Below are positions 28,301 to 39,281 of a stretch of DNA of 64,000 nucleotides, one piece after another. Source of the DNA: Mastigias papua (taxonomy: Eukaryota; Cnidaria; Scyphozoa; Rhizostomeae; Mastigiidae); the NCBI GenBank assembly GCA_964019165.1, contig OZ025275.1, positions 12,393,030-12,457,029 of the forward strand. The letters run 5' to 3'. Position numbers and translations under genes: made by a program. The notes under the pieces are model-generated. The model saw only the letters and a list, made by a program, of their open reading frames with translations, had not been told where the DNA came from and made no database searches. Positions within the stretch are counted from its first letter, which is position 1. Each line of letters begins with the position of its first letter.

Positions 28301-28648
28301 GCAGATTGAAAAGTGATGAAAATGAGCGATTTTTGGCCAAAAAGTAAGGCTATAGCCTTGGTATTTTGCTCAAAAATGACCAAATTTGAAATTGATTGAT
28401 TTTGATTGCAGATTGAAAAGTGATGAAAATGAGGGATTTTTGGCCAAAAAGTAAGCCTATAGCCTTGGTATTTTGCTCAAAAAGGACCAAATTTGAAATT
28501 GATTGATTTTGATTGCAGATTGAAAAGTGATGAAAATGAGCGATTTTTGGCCAAAAAGTAAGGCTATAGCCTTGGTATTTTGCTCAAAAATGACCAAATT
28601 TTAAATTGATTGATTTTGATTGCAGATTGAAAAGTGATGAAAATGAGC
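19345..28648 (+). repeat. 107-bp satellite array, homogeneous right block
   Basis: About 87 monomers in the same orientation and phase as the left block but almost identical to one another. Only rare substitutions appear, such as TTGGTAGTTTGC at 19801, 20762, 20976 and 22475, and AAGCCTATAG at 26742, 27169, 28132 and 28453. The uniformity indicates recent amplification or gene conversion. The array stops abruptly after AAAATGAGC at about 28648, inside a monomer. Confidence 0.97.
24740..24866 (+). other. Disrupted satellite monomers with adapter-like insert
   Basis: Two neighbouring monomers in an otherwise perfect block are damaged. At 24748 an 11-bp stretch is missing (ATGACCAATGATTG in place of the normal ATGACCAAATTTGAA... 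text). About 75 bp later GTATTTGCTCGTCGAGTATAAAA replaces the usual GTATTTTGCTCAAAAA, and CAACGCAGAGTACT (24848-24861) replaces ATTTGAAA text. That 14-mer equals, from memory, the 3' end of the SMART-type amplification primer used in low-input libraries. I read the locus as a sequencing or assembly artefact rather than biology. Confidence 0.75.
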
Positions 28649-28659
28649 CAGACCGGTAA

Positions 28660-29200
28660 ATGTGGAGTTGAAAGTACATAATATGAAGTGTTATGACGTG
28701 AGTAAAATACTTAGGTTATAGCCTGATTTATTACTCGAAAATGGTTTATTCTCATCAGTTGTTAGTCTGGAATGATAGTCAATGACTTTCAACATTGCTC
28801 ATTTTAAAGCAAAATAGGAAAGCTATAGCTTGACGTCTTGACCAAAAATTGGTCATTGTCATAACTGTGTAATCTGAAAACAAAATGAATGAATTGTACG
28901 TCTGGTCATATTTGATTAAAGTACCAAGGCTGTAGCCTTACTAAATGGCTAAAAATGGCTGAATTTCATCACGTGTCAGTCTGCAATCAAACTGAATGAA
29001 TTTCAAATTGTATCATTGTCAAGAGAATTCAAAGGCTATAGCCGTACTCTTTGGCGAAACATGGATCATTTTCGTCACTTGTCAATGTGCAAAGAAAAGT
29101 ACTCAACTCCAAATTTGTTTCATTTGCGAGAAAAATACCAAGGCTATAGCCTTGATTGCTGGCCAAAGATGGCCCATTTTCATCATCACCTTTTAATCGG
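28660..29200 (-). repeat. Five diverged satellite monomers, inverted relative to the array
   Basis: The sequence past the array end resembles the reverse complement of the monomer: CATTTTC(A/G)TCA, then CTGCAATCAA, TTTCAAATT, AAAATACCAAGG, and the GGCTATAGCC dyad. The dyad centres lie at about 28718, 28825, 28932, 29038 and 29146, spacings of 107, 107, 106 and 108. Overall identity to the main monomer is clearly low, but the dyad (GGTTATAGCC, AGCTATAGCT, GGCTGTAGCC, GGCTATAGCC twice) is the best-kept part. These look like old edge monomers left on the far side of an inversion. Confidence 0.88.
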
Positions 29201-29203
29201 TCA

Positions 29204-29670
29204 TTATAATCGATGAATATCACCCTCGGCAGTATTCCTCCGCGGTGATCTGTCGATTTCTCTTAGGGTTACATTTTGTCCTCTCGCTATCTCTATTGTC
29301 TGTTCGACTTTTTTATCAATGTCTTCGATGTCACAGATATCCAATATTTTCTGGTCGAAACCGTCAATGAGTGACCTATTGTCCTTGAGGGTAGCCGCAA
29401 TTGAATTCAATCGTGTACTCAATTCATTGTCCATGCTAATATCCCTACGATCGCTAATGATCGAGCACGATTCTCGTTGTATCTTCGTAAGGATTGCCCT
29501 GTTGTCTCCTCGTACTGCCGTTAGCCTTCGAATTCCTTCTACATTTCCAGCGCCATGTGCACTGACTGTGGCGATGAACTCAGTTCCTTCACCGTCGGTT
29601 GATATATTTATTCAAAACCGAAAAACCTCGTAAATTGTCTAAAGTGCTCCCAGCCCCACGTTGGGCGCCA
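29204..29670 (-). pseudogene. LTR-retrotransposon gag-like fragment, BEL/Pao-like (truncated)
   Basis: On the minus strand, downstream of a primer binding site, an open frame runs to the stop at 29204. It begins upstream of the ATG at 29434, with ...IRRLTAVRGDNRAILTKI, and continues MDNELSTRLNSIAATLKD, IDGFDQKILDICDIEDIDKK, VEQTIEIA. Helical text of this kind (short Leu-rich start, LD.KIL......D.I..E...) is usual for the N-terminal gag region of invertebrate BEL/Pao elements. No protease, reverse transcriptase or integrase follows, because the frame ends 4 bp from the diverged satellite. It is a dead fragment; the family assignment is from pattern recognition only. Confidence 0.65.
29653..29670 (-). 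other. Primer binding site, tRNA-Lys type
   Basis: The minus strand reads TGGCGCCCAACGTGGGGC, the classic 18-nt complement of the 3' end of tRNA-Lys(1,2) used to prime reverse transcription. It begins 2 nt downstream of the LTR end, the expected spacing. Confidence 0.85.
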
Positions 29671-29672
29671 TA

Positions 29673-29898
29673 TGTTGTAAATACAGGGTCAGGAACAAAA
29701 GGACACCAAGTAGTACTTTTTGGTTAATTATAAATATGTACGAAACATTATAATCAGCTTAAATCCGAACGATAGTGCTCTGTACCGTTAACTGACTAAA
29801 ATACGGAAACCTACGATTCAATATCTGATACGATAGATCACGTGATTTAATTGTCAATCAATACTACATATACGTGCATACGAGGCAAGTTTACAACA
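29673..29898 (-). mobile_element. 226-bp long terminal repeat (5' LTR of a truncated element)
   Basis: The segment is bounded by a perfect 9-bp inverted repeat, TGTTGTAAA at 29673-29681 and TTTACAACA at 29890-29898, giving the TG...CA termini of LTRs. In minus orientation it is followed after 2 nt by the primer binding site and then by the gag-like fragment, so this is the 5' LTR. The matching 3' LTR is absent: the element is cut off at the satellite boundary. A target duplication cannot be tested because the other end is lost. Confidence 0.88.
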
Positions 29899-29993
29899 GA
29901 TGGTTGAAGTTCATGGATCTTCTAGCTCCTGGAAGCAACTCACTTTAAGAGTGTCTCAAGGCTCTGTCCTTGGGCCTCCTCTCTTCAACATCT
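29899..29993 (+). pseudogene. LINE reverse transcriptase scrap
   Basis: The plus strand encodes MVEVHGSSSSWKQLTLRVSQ followed by GSVLGPPLFNI and a stop. This matches the conserved block G(V/I)PQGSVLGPLLFN(I/L) of non-LTR reverse transcriptases, just after the catalytic palm region. It directly abuts the outer end of the LTR, so the LTR element probably inserted into this LINE copy. Only about 30 codons remain. Confidence 0.75.
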
Positions 29994-30464
29994 AGTAAAG
30001 ACTCGTTCTTTCTTTAAACAATTCTAAAGTATGCAATAATAAATAAAAACTTTGAATTTTGCACCCACTGCCTTCTCGTCAGGAGCTTGGCATGCACGAA
30101 TGGAGCGGGAAAGGTAAACACGTGTAGCTCCCAGTGGACTAGCCCCCCTGCCGCAGCTTTCACTGCATAAGCAGGAGTGCGGGCTAGGGCTAAAGGAAAC
30201 GGAGATATGAGCCTCCCTATACACTTCTGGCGCTGGAATGAACTTTGACCTTGACTTTTTGAGGTATGGAGGCTTAAAAAGGGGAGCTAACACGAAAAAA
30301 TACATAACTTGATAATTCAAAGAGATGACTAGATATCATCAAATTCACCTATTCGAAATTAGTGGTGAGATCGGCTAAAACTAGAAGACATCAATAGCAT
30401 TTAATTTCATTTTTCATTTCATCACGAATTCCTTAAAGATTAAAATCAAACATACAGCATATGA
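29994..30464. other. Unassigned flank with possible poly(A) signal
   Basis: No gene is supported. A minus-strand frame at 30024-30320 is open but has no recognisable family and looks like repeat text. ATTAAA on the minus strand at 30400-30405, about 60 nt past the stop of the UPF0193 gene, is a plausible poly(A) signal for it. Confidence 0.4.
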
Positions 30465-33400
30465 TTAGTTCTTGTTTGTAGTGTCTTCGAATTTCCCATC
30501 AAGCTCTGCGCTCCTTTGTCGATCTATCAGTTCTAGTTCGCGTATTTTCTAAAGTTAAAAAATCTTCTATTAGTGTCAGATGTTTACTTTGTCACGCATA
30601 TTTACTTCATACTTTCGATATAAGATTCGCAGGCAGGCCTGCAACCAGGAATTTTCAAGGGCAAGCATCCAATTCACAAAAAAGGACGGCAAAACCTTCT
30701 TACAGAGAATATAGCTTGGATTAATATCCTTCAGCTTTAGTGAGGGAAATATATTAAGGTATTAAAGAAATTTCATGACTTGGTTGCTTTCAAGTTTAAT
30801 GATGATTATAAGCAGATCTATTTGAGAAAATATAATAAACAGCACAAAAAGGGCGCTTTTACCCTTATGGGGAAATGAGGGGAAATGGGGGGAAATGGGG
30901 GAAAGGCCAGCAGGACCCAGTAGCTGCGCGCCTGGTGAATACACAAATGAGGGCCTTAAGAAGGCCGTCTCTTTTTTCTTGAATTGAAGCTAACCGCTAT
31001 TTCTACACGGGATAGTATGCCCTACTTACTAAATAGGTAAGACGATTGGCCATTGGCTTTTCAATATCCATCCTTGCCTTTAACTGGGTCAAGCATCCCT
31101 GGTGGTATTAGGTAGGTAGCAAATAGCAATCAGGGCATTTTGTAGCATACTAATTACCGGGGAAATGTCCACAGTAGTCCCAGTGGTCTCCACAGTAGTG
31201 ACCAATGAAAACAGAAACATTAACATTGGAATGAATAGATTAACACAGGAAATATTTACAAAAGTTTATGAGTTTATCAACTATCTTGGGTATCAAAAAT
31301 CTGGTATTGATTTTTCTTAAGCAGTGAATCATTAATCTCTTACAAAAACATATAATTGTTAATTTTTTGTCTTGTTAATGCAAACATATAATGTACAAAC
31401 AGATCGGACATAATTCAGGACACGTCACTATTCCTTCTACGTTGGCCAAAGAATGACTTAGAAAACATAGACAAAAGATTTACCCATTAAACCTATTCAA
31501 AATGGGTATTCTATTTGTGAGTCCCTGGCGTAGAAAAGAAGTATTACAAAGATATTCCCAATCACACGGGTCTGCAAGATTAAACCATTTAGTTTTTCTA
31601 GCTATTGAGCAGAAATGACTTATTGAAAACTACAGTCTGATGGAAAGATTCAACAAGTTCTTGTAAAGTAAGAACAGCTCAATTGGTGAGGTTTTGTGAA
31701 CGGACACCAGTCAGGTTATGACGAAGAGAATTATGTTCTTTGATAGAAATAAGTATTCAACGGAAATTGCTATTTTCAAAACAGAGGAGGACAGGGTTTG
31801 ACACAATATTGTATGACATAATAATCTTACTTGAGATATTTCTGTATTTATGAGACTTCTGTATTTTGCCCCTTGTCCTAATGCTTCCATTTCATCCAAA
31901 AATTTTCTTCGCTCTTCAATTTCCATTAGTACTATATTAAAAACAAAAAGAATTGAGAAGGAACTGATGGAAATAGAAAGAAACATGATCAAGAATCAAG
32001 AGCCAGAGTCAAAGCGAGAATAGCCGCAATTACACCCATTGCCACTGTATCTTCAAGGCTTACTCAATCATGTAATGAATAATGAATAATGAATAATGAA
32101 TAATGAATAATCAATAATCAATAATCAATAATCAATAATCAATAATCAACAATCAATCATCAACAATATAAGCGAAAAATGCTACCTTCTTCAAATCTAT
32201 CGATTTCATCTTCTGGCTCCATATCAATAACAGTCTTCTTTTTTACACTATGAACTGGTGGCTTATCACGGCCATACGCCATCATGTTCTGCAACATTTC
32301 TTTATCTTTTTCTGTTATAGCCTCTGGTTGAAAATCATTATCGAAAAATACATTCTTCTGAAAAATTTGGGTACAGAAAAACAGTGATAAAAGGTTACAT
32401 GATCTAAAAGTAAAGATAGAGCGAGTGAGAAAGGGTACAGAGTTCCTGAAATATCTCTCCAATTTTCTACCTAGATATACTCTGAGTGATTTATACTAAT
32501 TTTGCGTTCGGTCTCACTTTGATTAATCACGATGCCATTTATCATGTTCCTGCTAAAAATGTGAATTCAGTCATAACCTTATCCTGCCTAATTTAATGGA
32601 AAAGTTAGAATCCGTTCAGTACTCTATTTCTTTGGCGGTTACAGGTACATGGAGAAGAACATCTCGTGAAAAGCTATGCACAGAGCTTGCCTGGGAGTGA
32701 TTGAATTCCAGAAGATGGAGTAAACATCTCACTGTCTTCTTCAAGTACTTGAATAATCTTATTCCTGAGCACACAGTAGGTCCCATCCCCCCTCTCATTC
32801 ACTCTGAATATAAGTACAGTCTGTGATATTATCTTTGCAACCAAGACGTCATTGGGCGATTGAAGGCGCGGACAGAAAAATTCGATTCTACCGTCTATCC
32901 TAATTGTAATCCAAATGGAATAAGCTTGAATCTAAGTGAGTCTTGCACCTTCGGTTGCAATATTTAAGAAATAGTTTTTTAAAAAGATTCCTCCCTCAAT
33001 CAGGCCTGTCAATGGTATTCATGATCCAATGGGATTATCGTATCTCACTCAACAAAGGGTTGTTCTCACCAATTTGAATCTCCACAAATTTCAACATGAT
33101 TATGGAAATACGCTAAATCCAATGTGCTGAACATGCGATGGAATTGAAGATACGGAACACCTTCTGGTACTCTTCCCATCTTTTGATATTCAAAGATGAA
33201 ATCTTTTCGCTCAAACTGCAGAATTGCTACGGCCATCTGCAAACATAATCGACCCTTCCAGTGACTCTTTGACGCACCTTTTACTATACGGTCCGTGATC
33301 AGGATCTTTCTTTTGGCGCAAACAGAGCTATACTTGAAATGATTCTACCGGTTCATTCGCGAAACTGGTCAGTTTGACTAGTGTCTCTTTAACTTCGGTC

Positions 33401-36400
33401 ATCTACCAGTTAACGTATAATCTGTTAGGTATCTAGCTATTTGTAGTGTATTGTATGTAGTTGACGTTCTATCGAATAACTCGTTTCCCCTTCCACTCGA
33501 ATATTCGCTCGAGTTCCCCTTAAGATAGTAACCGATGGCTCCGCCATTTCTAGATCTTTCAAAACACATAACTGCGTTGTTCGAGTTATCAAATTATTGA
33601 TTGTCAAGTAGTTGGGGGGGGGGGGGGTACTCAGCGTATATTGTTCCCCATGGTATCGTCTTTGCAGTGTTGTGGTATAGTCTTTGTAGTATTTGCAAAG
33701 TAGCATCAGAAATGTTTTGCTCACTGTACGATGTATTGTAATAGTTATACAGATAAAAAAGTAATTATGGTATACTTGTCACATAGGGAAATCTGCTTCA
33801 TAAATCAAGGCGAAAACATTTGTAGAGTTCAAAATGCTACCTCCTGAGGTATAGAACTTACAATAGTCACAACACAATCATTACTTTCATCAACAAATGA
33901 TTCATTTATTGGCATGGCTTTGAAGGTTAAGGAAATGACCAGACAGCCACAGCCAGATCTAGGACCTTAATAAAAAGTATAGTGGAGGGCTTTATGGAGA
34001 CAAAGAAAAACATTTGACAACATCTTTCAAACTGTCGCAAAAGCAGGGAAACACTTTTTCTTCTAATATTTAATAAACAGCATTGACAATGCAGCGAAAC
34101 GTCTTCACTGGCAACTAACCTTAATATAGGTTTGCCAATGCATTCAGCTGCGAATATTAAAGTGATAAACGCTGAAGCTACTGTCAATCATGAAATGCTT
34201 GCAGGTAATCATTTATAAAATACAATATTCAGCAGTTTCCATGTCATTCACGTCATTTCATAGACCTCATCAGAATTGCTCACTCTCCCCACATCTTCCT
34301 GTACGTAAATCAGGTTTATTTTGTGTTGTTCAATGTTTATGTATATATCACTGTTATCTGTAATGTATAGTCAGTCAGAGTTAAGTCAGAGTACCGTCAA
34401 CAACATCGTCTCCTCTCTCTGCCTCCGTGTTCTCTGCACGTCAAATAATGATACGAGCTCAACATGGACATGGATCAACGAAGGATGTCACTGAACGAAT
34501 ATTTGCAGCTTATAGGAAGCACAATTCACTTTGCCATAACGTTGACCGTAGGTAAAACAGTGAGAGTGAAGATTTATCTATCGCTGCCCTTTAGGTTTGC
34601 CAATGCACTCAACCATGAATGTTAAAGTCATAAACATGGGTATTTAAGTCATATCAACAGAACAGCTGAAAGTAAAGCCTTTGCCAACTGAAAAGAGGAA
34701 AATGTAACTCACTCCCAGGTGCTGGTTGATATGAAACTTTATTCTGTTCCCTTAATGCATCAATAACTTCTTTTCTTCGTTTCCCAGAAGAAGCAAATCT
34801 TTTTCTTCCACTTGATTGTTTACTTCTTTCTCCCTGAGGTGGTCTACCAACTCCAGGCTTACTAGAAGTGGGAGCACAGCTCATTGGCAATGCTTGCCCC
34901 TCTGTAAAAAGCAAAAATTACTACACAGGTGGAGTAAAAAAATACAACTACACCAAGGGTCAGAAGTGAAACCCCATCTGCAAACTTTCCAAGTGATATC
35001 ACTCCCTACTGTATAACTATATGGCTTTGGAATAGTAATTCACTGGAAAGAAATCAAGTGATTTTCCCACAAGGATAATGGTTGGCTGGGCAAAAAAGAT
35101 CAAAAAACTAAGCAGGAATACATATTATAGTATACATCAGGTTGGTTCATGATATCCTTTGACAGCATTCCTTAATTTCTAGAAAGGTGCAAAATAATAG
35201 GAAATATTAAGTTCACTATACCTAAATAGAGTGGGAACAGTCTTCAAGCATACTGAAAAGTTTATTTCATCTGACACTTATCCGAGTATGAAATGTCAGA
35301 TAATGACCAAAACATGACCTGAAATATATAGTCAGATGTAGATGCATGTGACATGATGGAAAATGCACCTAATTGGCTCCAAGATTGGCCAACTAACACC
35401 TGTTCACAAGTGTCAAATGAAAAAAGCTGCTCAGTATCCTAAAAGGATGTTCATACTTTTTTATCTATAGTGAAGTTCTGTAGTACCAACAGACTATTCA
35501 ATTATTAATTTTTTGGAACAAACAGAGTAGCATCACATTCCCACTCTGTTCTGTGAATACACAAGTAAGATCATATAGATGCATATTAGCAGATACTAGC
35601 AGATAAACACAAAAGAAGATCAACTTTAGATTACTTTTAATATCATCTTGTAGCTTCCTTCTTTGAAAATTTGTCAGTTTTGATTCCTCCATCATGACTG
35701 TTGGAAGAAAAGGAATAAAGAACTCTCTCAAAAATAGGGAGAAGATGAGATAAGCTTGAAATATCCTCAAAATACAAAAGTTGATTTGGGACAACAGAAG
35801 CTGCCTGCTCTTCATTCTGACTCGTTTTTCTGAGTGCTCAAAACCACAACCAACAACTAACAATGGAACTATATACCCTTGAAACAAATGTGTGAAAGTC
35901 TAATGTGCCTGGAGACAATATAATATAAACTCAATATATGACACAGCTAGGTATAATTTGATGAGAAAAGATGCACTTGAAATGGTATGAACTAATTATA
36001 AACTCCTGCTTTCTGGCAATCAAAGGAGCAATAGGACTATACATGATAACCATCAATTTTGCTTCAAAAGGTACCAGAAATGATTTCTCACTTAATACAT
36101 TATCTAAAGAATCTGTCTACAGTTCCAACATTCATGACAAAAGTTGCTTCAAAACAAAACATATCATTTTAGTCACTTATGCCAATGATGGATGTGTGCA
36201 GTCTATACTTCTGGGAGTGAATTTCAAGCTACTAGGGTTAGGATATCTGTACCATTTTGCATAGGCAAGTGGCATCATGCTCTTAGATCCCAAAAGTGGG
36301 GTCCTTATGAGTGAAAAGGGTTGGGATTTCTCAAAACAAAATAAGTGGTGAGGACAGGAAGTTTGGTCTAAGATTGCATCAGTTGGTTCTAATAAAGAAA

Positions 36401-37386
36401 GGTACAAACAGCATTGAAAATATTAGGAAAATAGCTTCAAGACAAAAGAGGAATTTATGCAAACAAAGTAATTTAACTTTTCCCAACCTTCCCCTGGAAT
36501 ATTGAAAATTTAACAAGTGGGGGCCTTACTGAGAGTGGAAGAGAGTCTGACATTTCTTTGGCAAAAATAGGTAGAGGGTGCTTATTCAGGATCAAAGAGT
36601 AGCTTTAGCACTAAGGACTACAAATATATAAACAATTTGCATTCTTTGACCTACAATAATCTCCTCAAAAAATAGTTCCAGACAGAGGCATGCACTACTT
36701 GCATAACCTTTACATGCATAGTGTAAGCTCAATTATATCAAATATTTTTAGAAAAGTGTGATAGGTGTAAAATCTATTAACTAACACAGCATGGTGCAAA
36801 GTCCCAAAGTGATACTATCATTTGTAATGAAATTTACCACGGCTTCCTTGTGAACTCATTCGGAATTTCATTCCATAATCAAACTGACGTAACAAAAATC
36901 TTATAATTGTGAGCTCTTTGCGTTACCATGGCATGGAGTCAAAAGTAACAGAATATTTTTTCGGAGTGAGCTTTACACAGAATGACGGTGAACACAGGCC
37001 CTGGAATGGCAGGCAGGTGTGCAGCTACTACAATGTTCGAAAATGTGCTATTGGCACGACAAATAGAACGTTTTGCATGAAAATCTAATTATATATTGCT
37101 CTGAGATGTCTCAATGGAGACCACTCTACAAAGTTTTATAAACTTTTCATGTGAGGTCAATTTTAGACATGATGACAGGGACTAGCTGTCTCTAGCTGGT
37201 ACACTGTCATTATAGTAGCTAAGATCATTCCTAATGCTCAAGCAAAAAGCTATAATAAGAGGACAGGAGAGCAATTGAAAATGATATACCCTTTAGAAGA
37301 TCAGATGTCTCTTTACTAATGTTTTGTGGCTTTCCTGCTGACCACATACCGCCTCTGGCAACGGAATGTTTTGGTCTTGCCGCCAT
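30465..37386 (-). CDS. C22orf23: UPF0193 family protein (EVG1/C22orf23 orthologue), six exons
   Basis: Spliced model on the minus strand: 37386-37290, 35697-35635, 34901-34713, 32323-32186, 31931-31831, 30548-30465, total 672 bp, 223 residues, close to the ~217 residues of the human protein. All junctions are AG/GT with matching phases. Exon 1 gives MAARPKHSVARGG...SDLLK. Exon 2 gives VMMEESKLTN, the family signature. Exon 3 gives GQALPMSCAPTSS and a basic stretch, FASSGKRRKEVIDALREQNK. Exon 4 gives EKDKEMLQNMMAYGRD and DEIDRFEE. Exon 5 gives IEERRKFLDEMEALGQGAKY and INTEISQ. Exon 6 gives KIRELELIDRQRSAELDGK and ends TAA at 30465-30467. The family is a small charged helical protein of unknown function; no signal peptide or membrane segment is visible. 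An in-frame upstream ATG at about 37467 could extend the N-terminus. Exon 4's acceptor is the least certain junction. Confidence 0.92.
30868..30906. repeat. GGGGAAATG short tandem repeat
   Basis: Four or so imperfect copies of GGGGAAAT(G) in the last intron of the UPF0193 gene, where nothing else is recognisable between 30549 and 31830. Confidence 0.7.
32072..32166. repeat. 7-bp microsatellite (AATAATG/AATAATC)
   Basis: About 13 copies of a 7-bp unit. The left half reads AATGAAT, the right half AATCAAT, a clean G-to-C switch partway through. It lies in the intron between exons 4 and 5 of the UPF0193 gene. Confidence 0.93.
32605..33390 (+). pseudogene. Decayed LINE C-terminal ORF2 fragment
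   Basis: Plus-strand translation across several frames gives the standard C-terminal text of jockey/CR1-like elements common in marine invertebrates: SVQYSISLAVTGTWRRTSRE and KLCTELAWE near 32610-32700, SRRWSKHLTVFFKYLNNLIP at about 32710-32765, IGRLKARTEKFDSTVYPNC near 32850-32910, LHKFQHDYGN near 33080, then CDGIEDTEHLLVLFPSFDIQ near 33130-33190, and LLYGP near 33280. The C..C...H zinc-knuckle remnant is visible. Frameshifts and stops make it non-functional. It sits in intron 3 of the UPF0193 gene, antisense to it. Confidence 0.85.
33614..33627 (+). repeat. Poly-G tract
   Basis: Fourteen consecutive G residues just after the LINE remnant. Similar G or C runs occur at 37717-37729, 43419-43429, 53432-53446 and 62315-62329; copy lengths in such runs are often assembly-sensitive. 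Confidence 0.9.
34120..34640. repeat. Short duplicated segment, two copies
   Basis: AGGTTTGCCAATGCA(T/C)TCA followed by a diverged GAAT(A/G)TTAAAGT(G/C)ATAAAC occurs at about 34129-34172 and again at about 34591-34635, 463 bp apart, in intron 3 of the UPF0193 gene. A minus-strand reading of the first copy gives a tempting mini-exon, but its phase does not fit. Confidence 0.7.
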
Positions 37387-39281
37387 ATTTGTTTGATATT
37401 CAAAAAAAGATGGCCTCACAGTGGGAAAACCATCAGTCGTTGTGCCAGAAACGAGGCATGCATCCAATCAGTGAAGCCACTGCAAAGGTCAAACAAGCGC
37501 AATGCGAAGTGTCACATAATATTCCACCAAACTGAACATAGAATTAGGGGTAAGGGGAGGTGTCACACCACCGCTTTATGCTGAACCACCATAGTCTTTT
37601 GGCCCCTCAGCAAAAGTTGTAATAACAATCACTGATTATTGATAATCGAATTGCCTTATTGTATTGGTAATCAAAGTGCTTTGCTCAAATCTATCAGCAT
37701 ATTTCCTTTGCTACACCCACCCCCCCCCCCACTCAAAGAGTCATGTGGCACACTATTGCATAAAACACCATGGGTGCCATACTCGAGCAGAGAAAATTTC
37801 CAAGAACAGCCCTGATTATATATTGAAACAGAGCTAGAAATGCAGCAAATGACTCCTTGGTTAGAATAACCATTAGCTATATCAATAAATACTTGATATA
37901 TAAATACAATAATTTATATGGTTAATTTACTTGTTGAGACTCTATAAACAACCCAGTGAAGTTTGTGCTATGATGCATTGGATTTTGTATAAAATGGAGA
38001 AAGCAGAATATCAATAATACTTTACTTGTTGGCATGGACCCATACATACAGAAAAGGAGAAAGCTCCACTTTGCAAAAAGTCCAAGATGGTGCATTAACT
38101 AGAACTGACCTTATGAGCCAAATGAGCTCTATGGAGAAAGTGACCCAGAAAAAAGCAAAAATCCAGGAGAGAGAAACAAAGAAACCAATATTCCTTGACA
38201 AAAATGTTTAACATATACCCCAGCTATATAATTCATACAGATATTATCATGCCCTGATATACAAAAATGTTTTAAGCAAAAGATGAAATGACTATAATTT
38301 AAATTCTAGCAAATCTACATATTAAAATGAATTGAATGGTATTATGATCCATTTTTAAAAATTATCAAAACCAATGTCAAATATCTGGTGTTGTATTTGT
38401 CATTGTGTGGCTGAAAAGAAGCAAAGGAATAACAGTCAGAATCAATAGGGTACAAACTAACAGAAAACTATATGAGTTGCATAAATAAAAGTGACAAAGG
38501 GCTATCAGAACAGTATATAATACCCTTTCAAACTACGGCTACAAATTTTGCTAGCAATTCCATCGTATTTGTCAACTGAATGCTTCCTGGTTTCTATCCT
38601 AAACTACTACCCTAAACACACTTACAAATTCTCTAGATCTAAAGAACTTGGTGAATGATGCAGAGTTAGGCCACATGCCAATTTGACAAATTTGTCTCCA
38701 TACAAATGACTAAAATTTCTACATTTCTTGCATATATTTGCTAAATGGAGCACTTTTCACTGAAGAAAGATCCTTGGATAAAAAATCTTTATGGCCCATG
38801 TCTCATCCTCTATAGTGCCTTTCTTAACTTCAAAGCTCAACTCGTAACTTAACATTCAGTTTACTAAATACTTATTGAATGAATGCTATCCACGATCATC
38901 ACGCTATACTTGTTGGATTTCGGGTATACTAAGACCAAAAATTTTCTAACGACAATAAAGGCTTACAATAAAAATTCCCACAAAATAAGAATGTATGGGT
39001 TGTTATTAATCAGGTGGAAATCTCGACCTTCCACTGAATCTATGCTTCAAACTTCTAGACCAGTGAAGTGTTTGTCTAAATCTCTCATTCAGACTACGGC
39101 TACAACACATAGACACAATAATCAACAATGAATTAATATCATCTCCATGAAATTCCAACCCATTTATAACAAGATGAGCAAGTGGACCAACGTTGGCCTA
39201 TGATTTATAGCCACTTGGCTGCTACCCTAAACGGCAAATCCGCCTCAGTAGTGAGTTACCTTGATCCTAGGCCTCAATGCC
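37387..39281. other. Intergenic, no gene seen
   Basis: AT-rich sequence between the UPF0193 start and the end of SMDT1. The first ~100 bp is presumably the UPF0193 promoter and 5' leader. I see no conserved coding frame, RNA gene or clear repeat apart from a poly-C run at 37717-37729. Confidence 0.5.

Noticed and set aside
1..28648. CRISPR array
   Set aside because: The units are 107 bp of continuous repeat with no unique spacers, and no cas genes or prokaryotic context exist.
29319..29633. 104-residue plus-strand frame
   Set aside because: Antisense shadow of the gag-like fragment, which has family-like text and sits correctly downstream of the primer binding site and LTR.
34120..34180. 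Possible mini-exon TECIGKPIL for the UPF0193 gene
   Set aside because: It has a plausible acceptor and donor but leaves phase 2, which puts exon 4 out of frame. The text is also part of a local duplicated segment.
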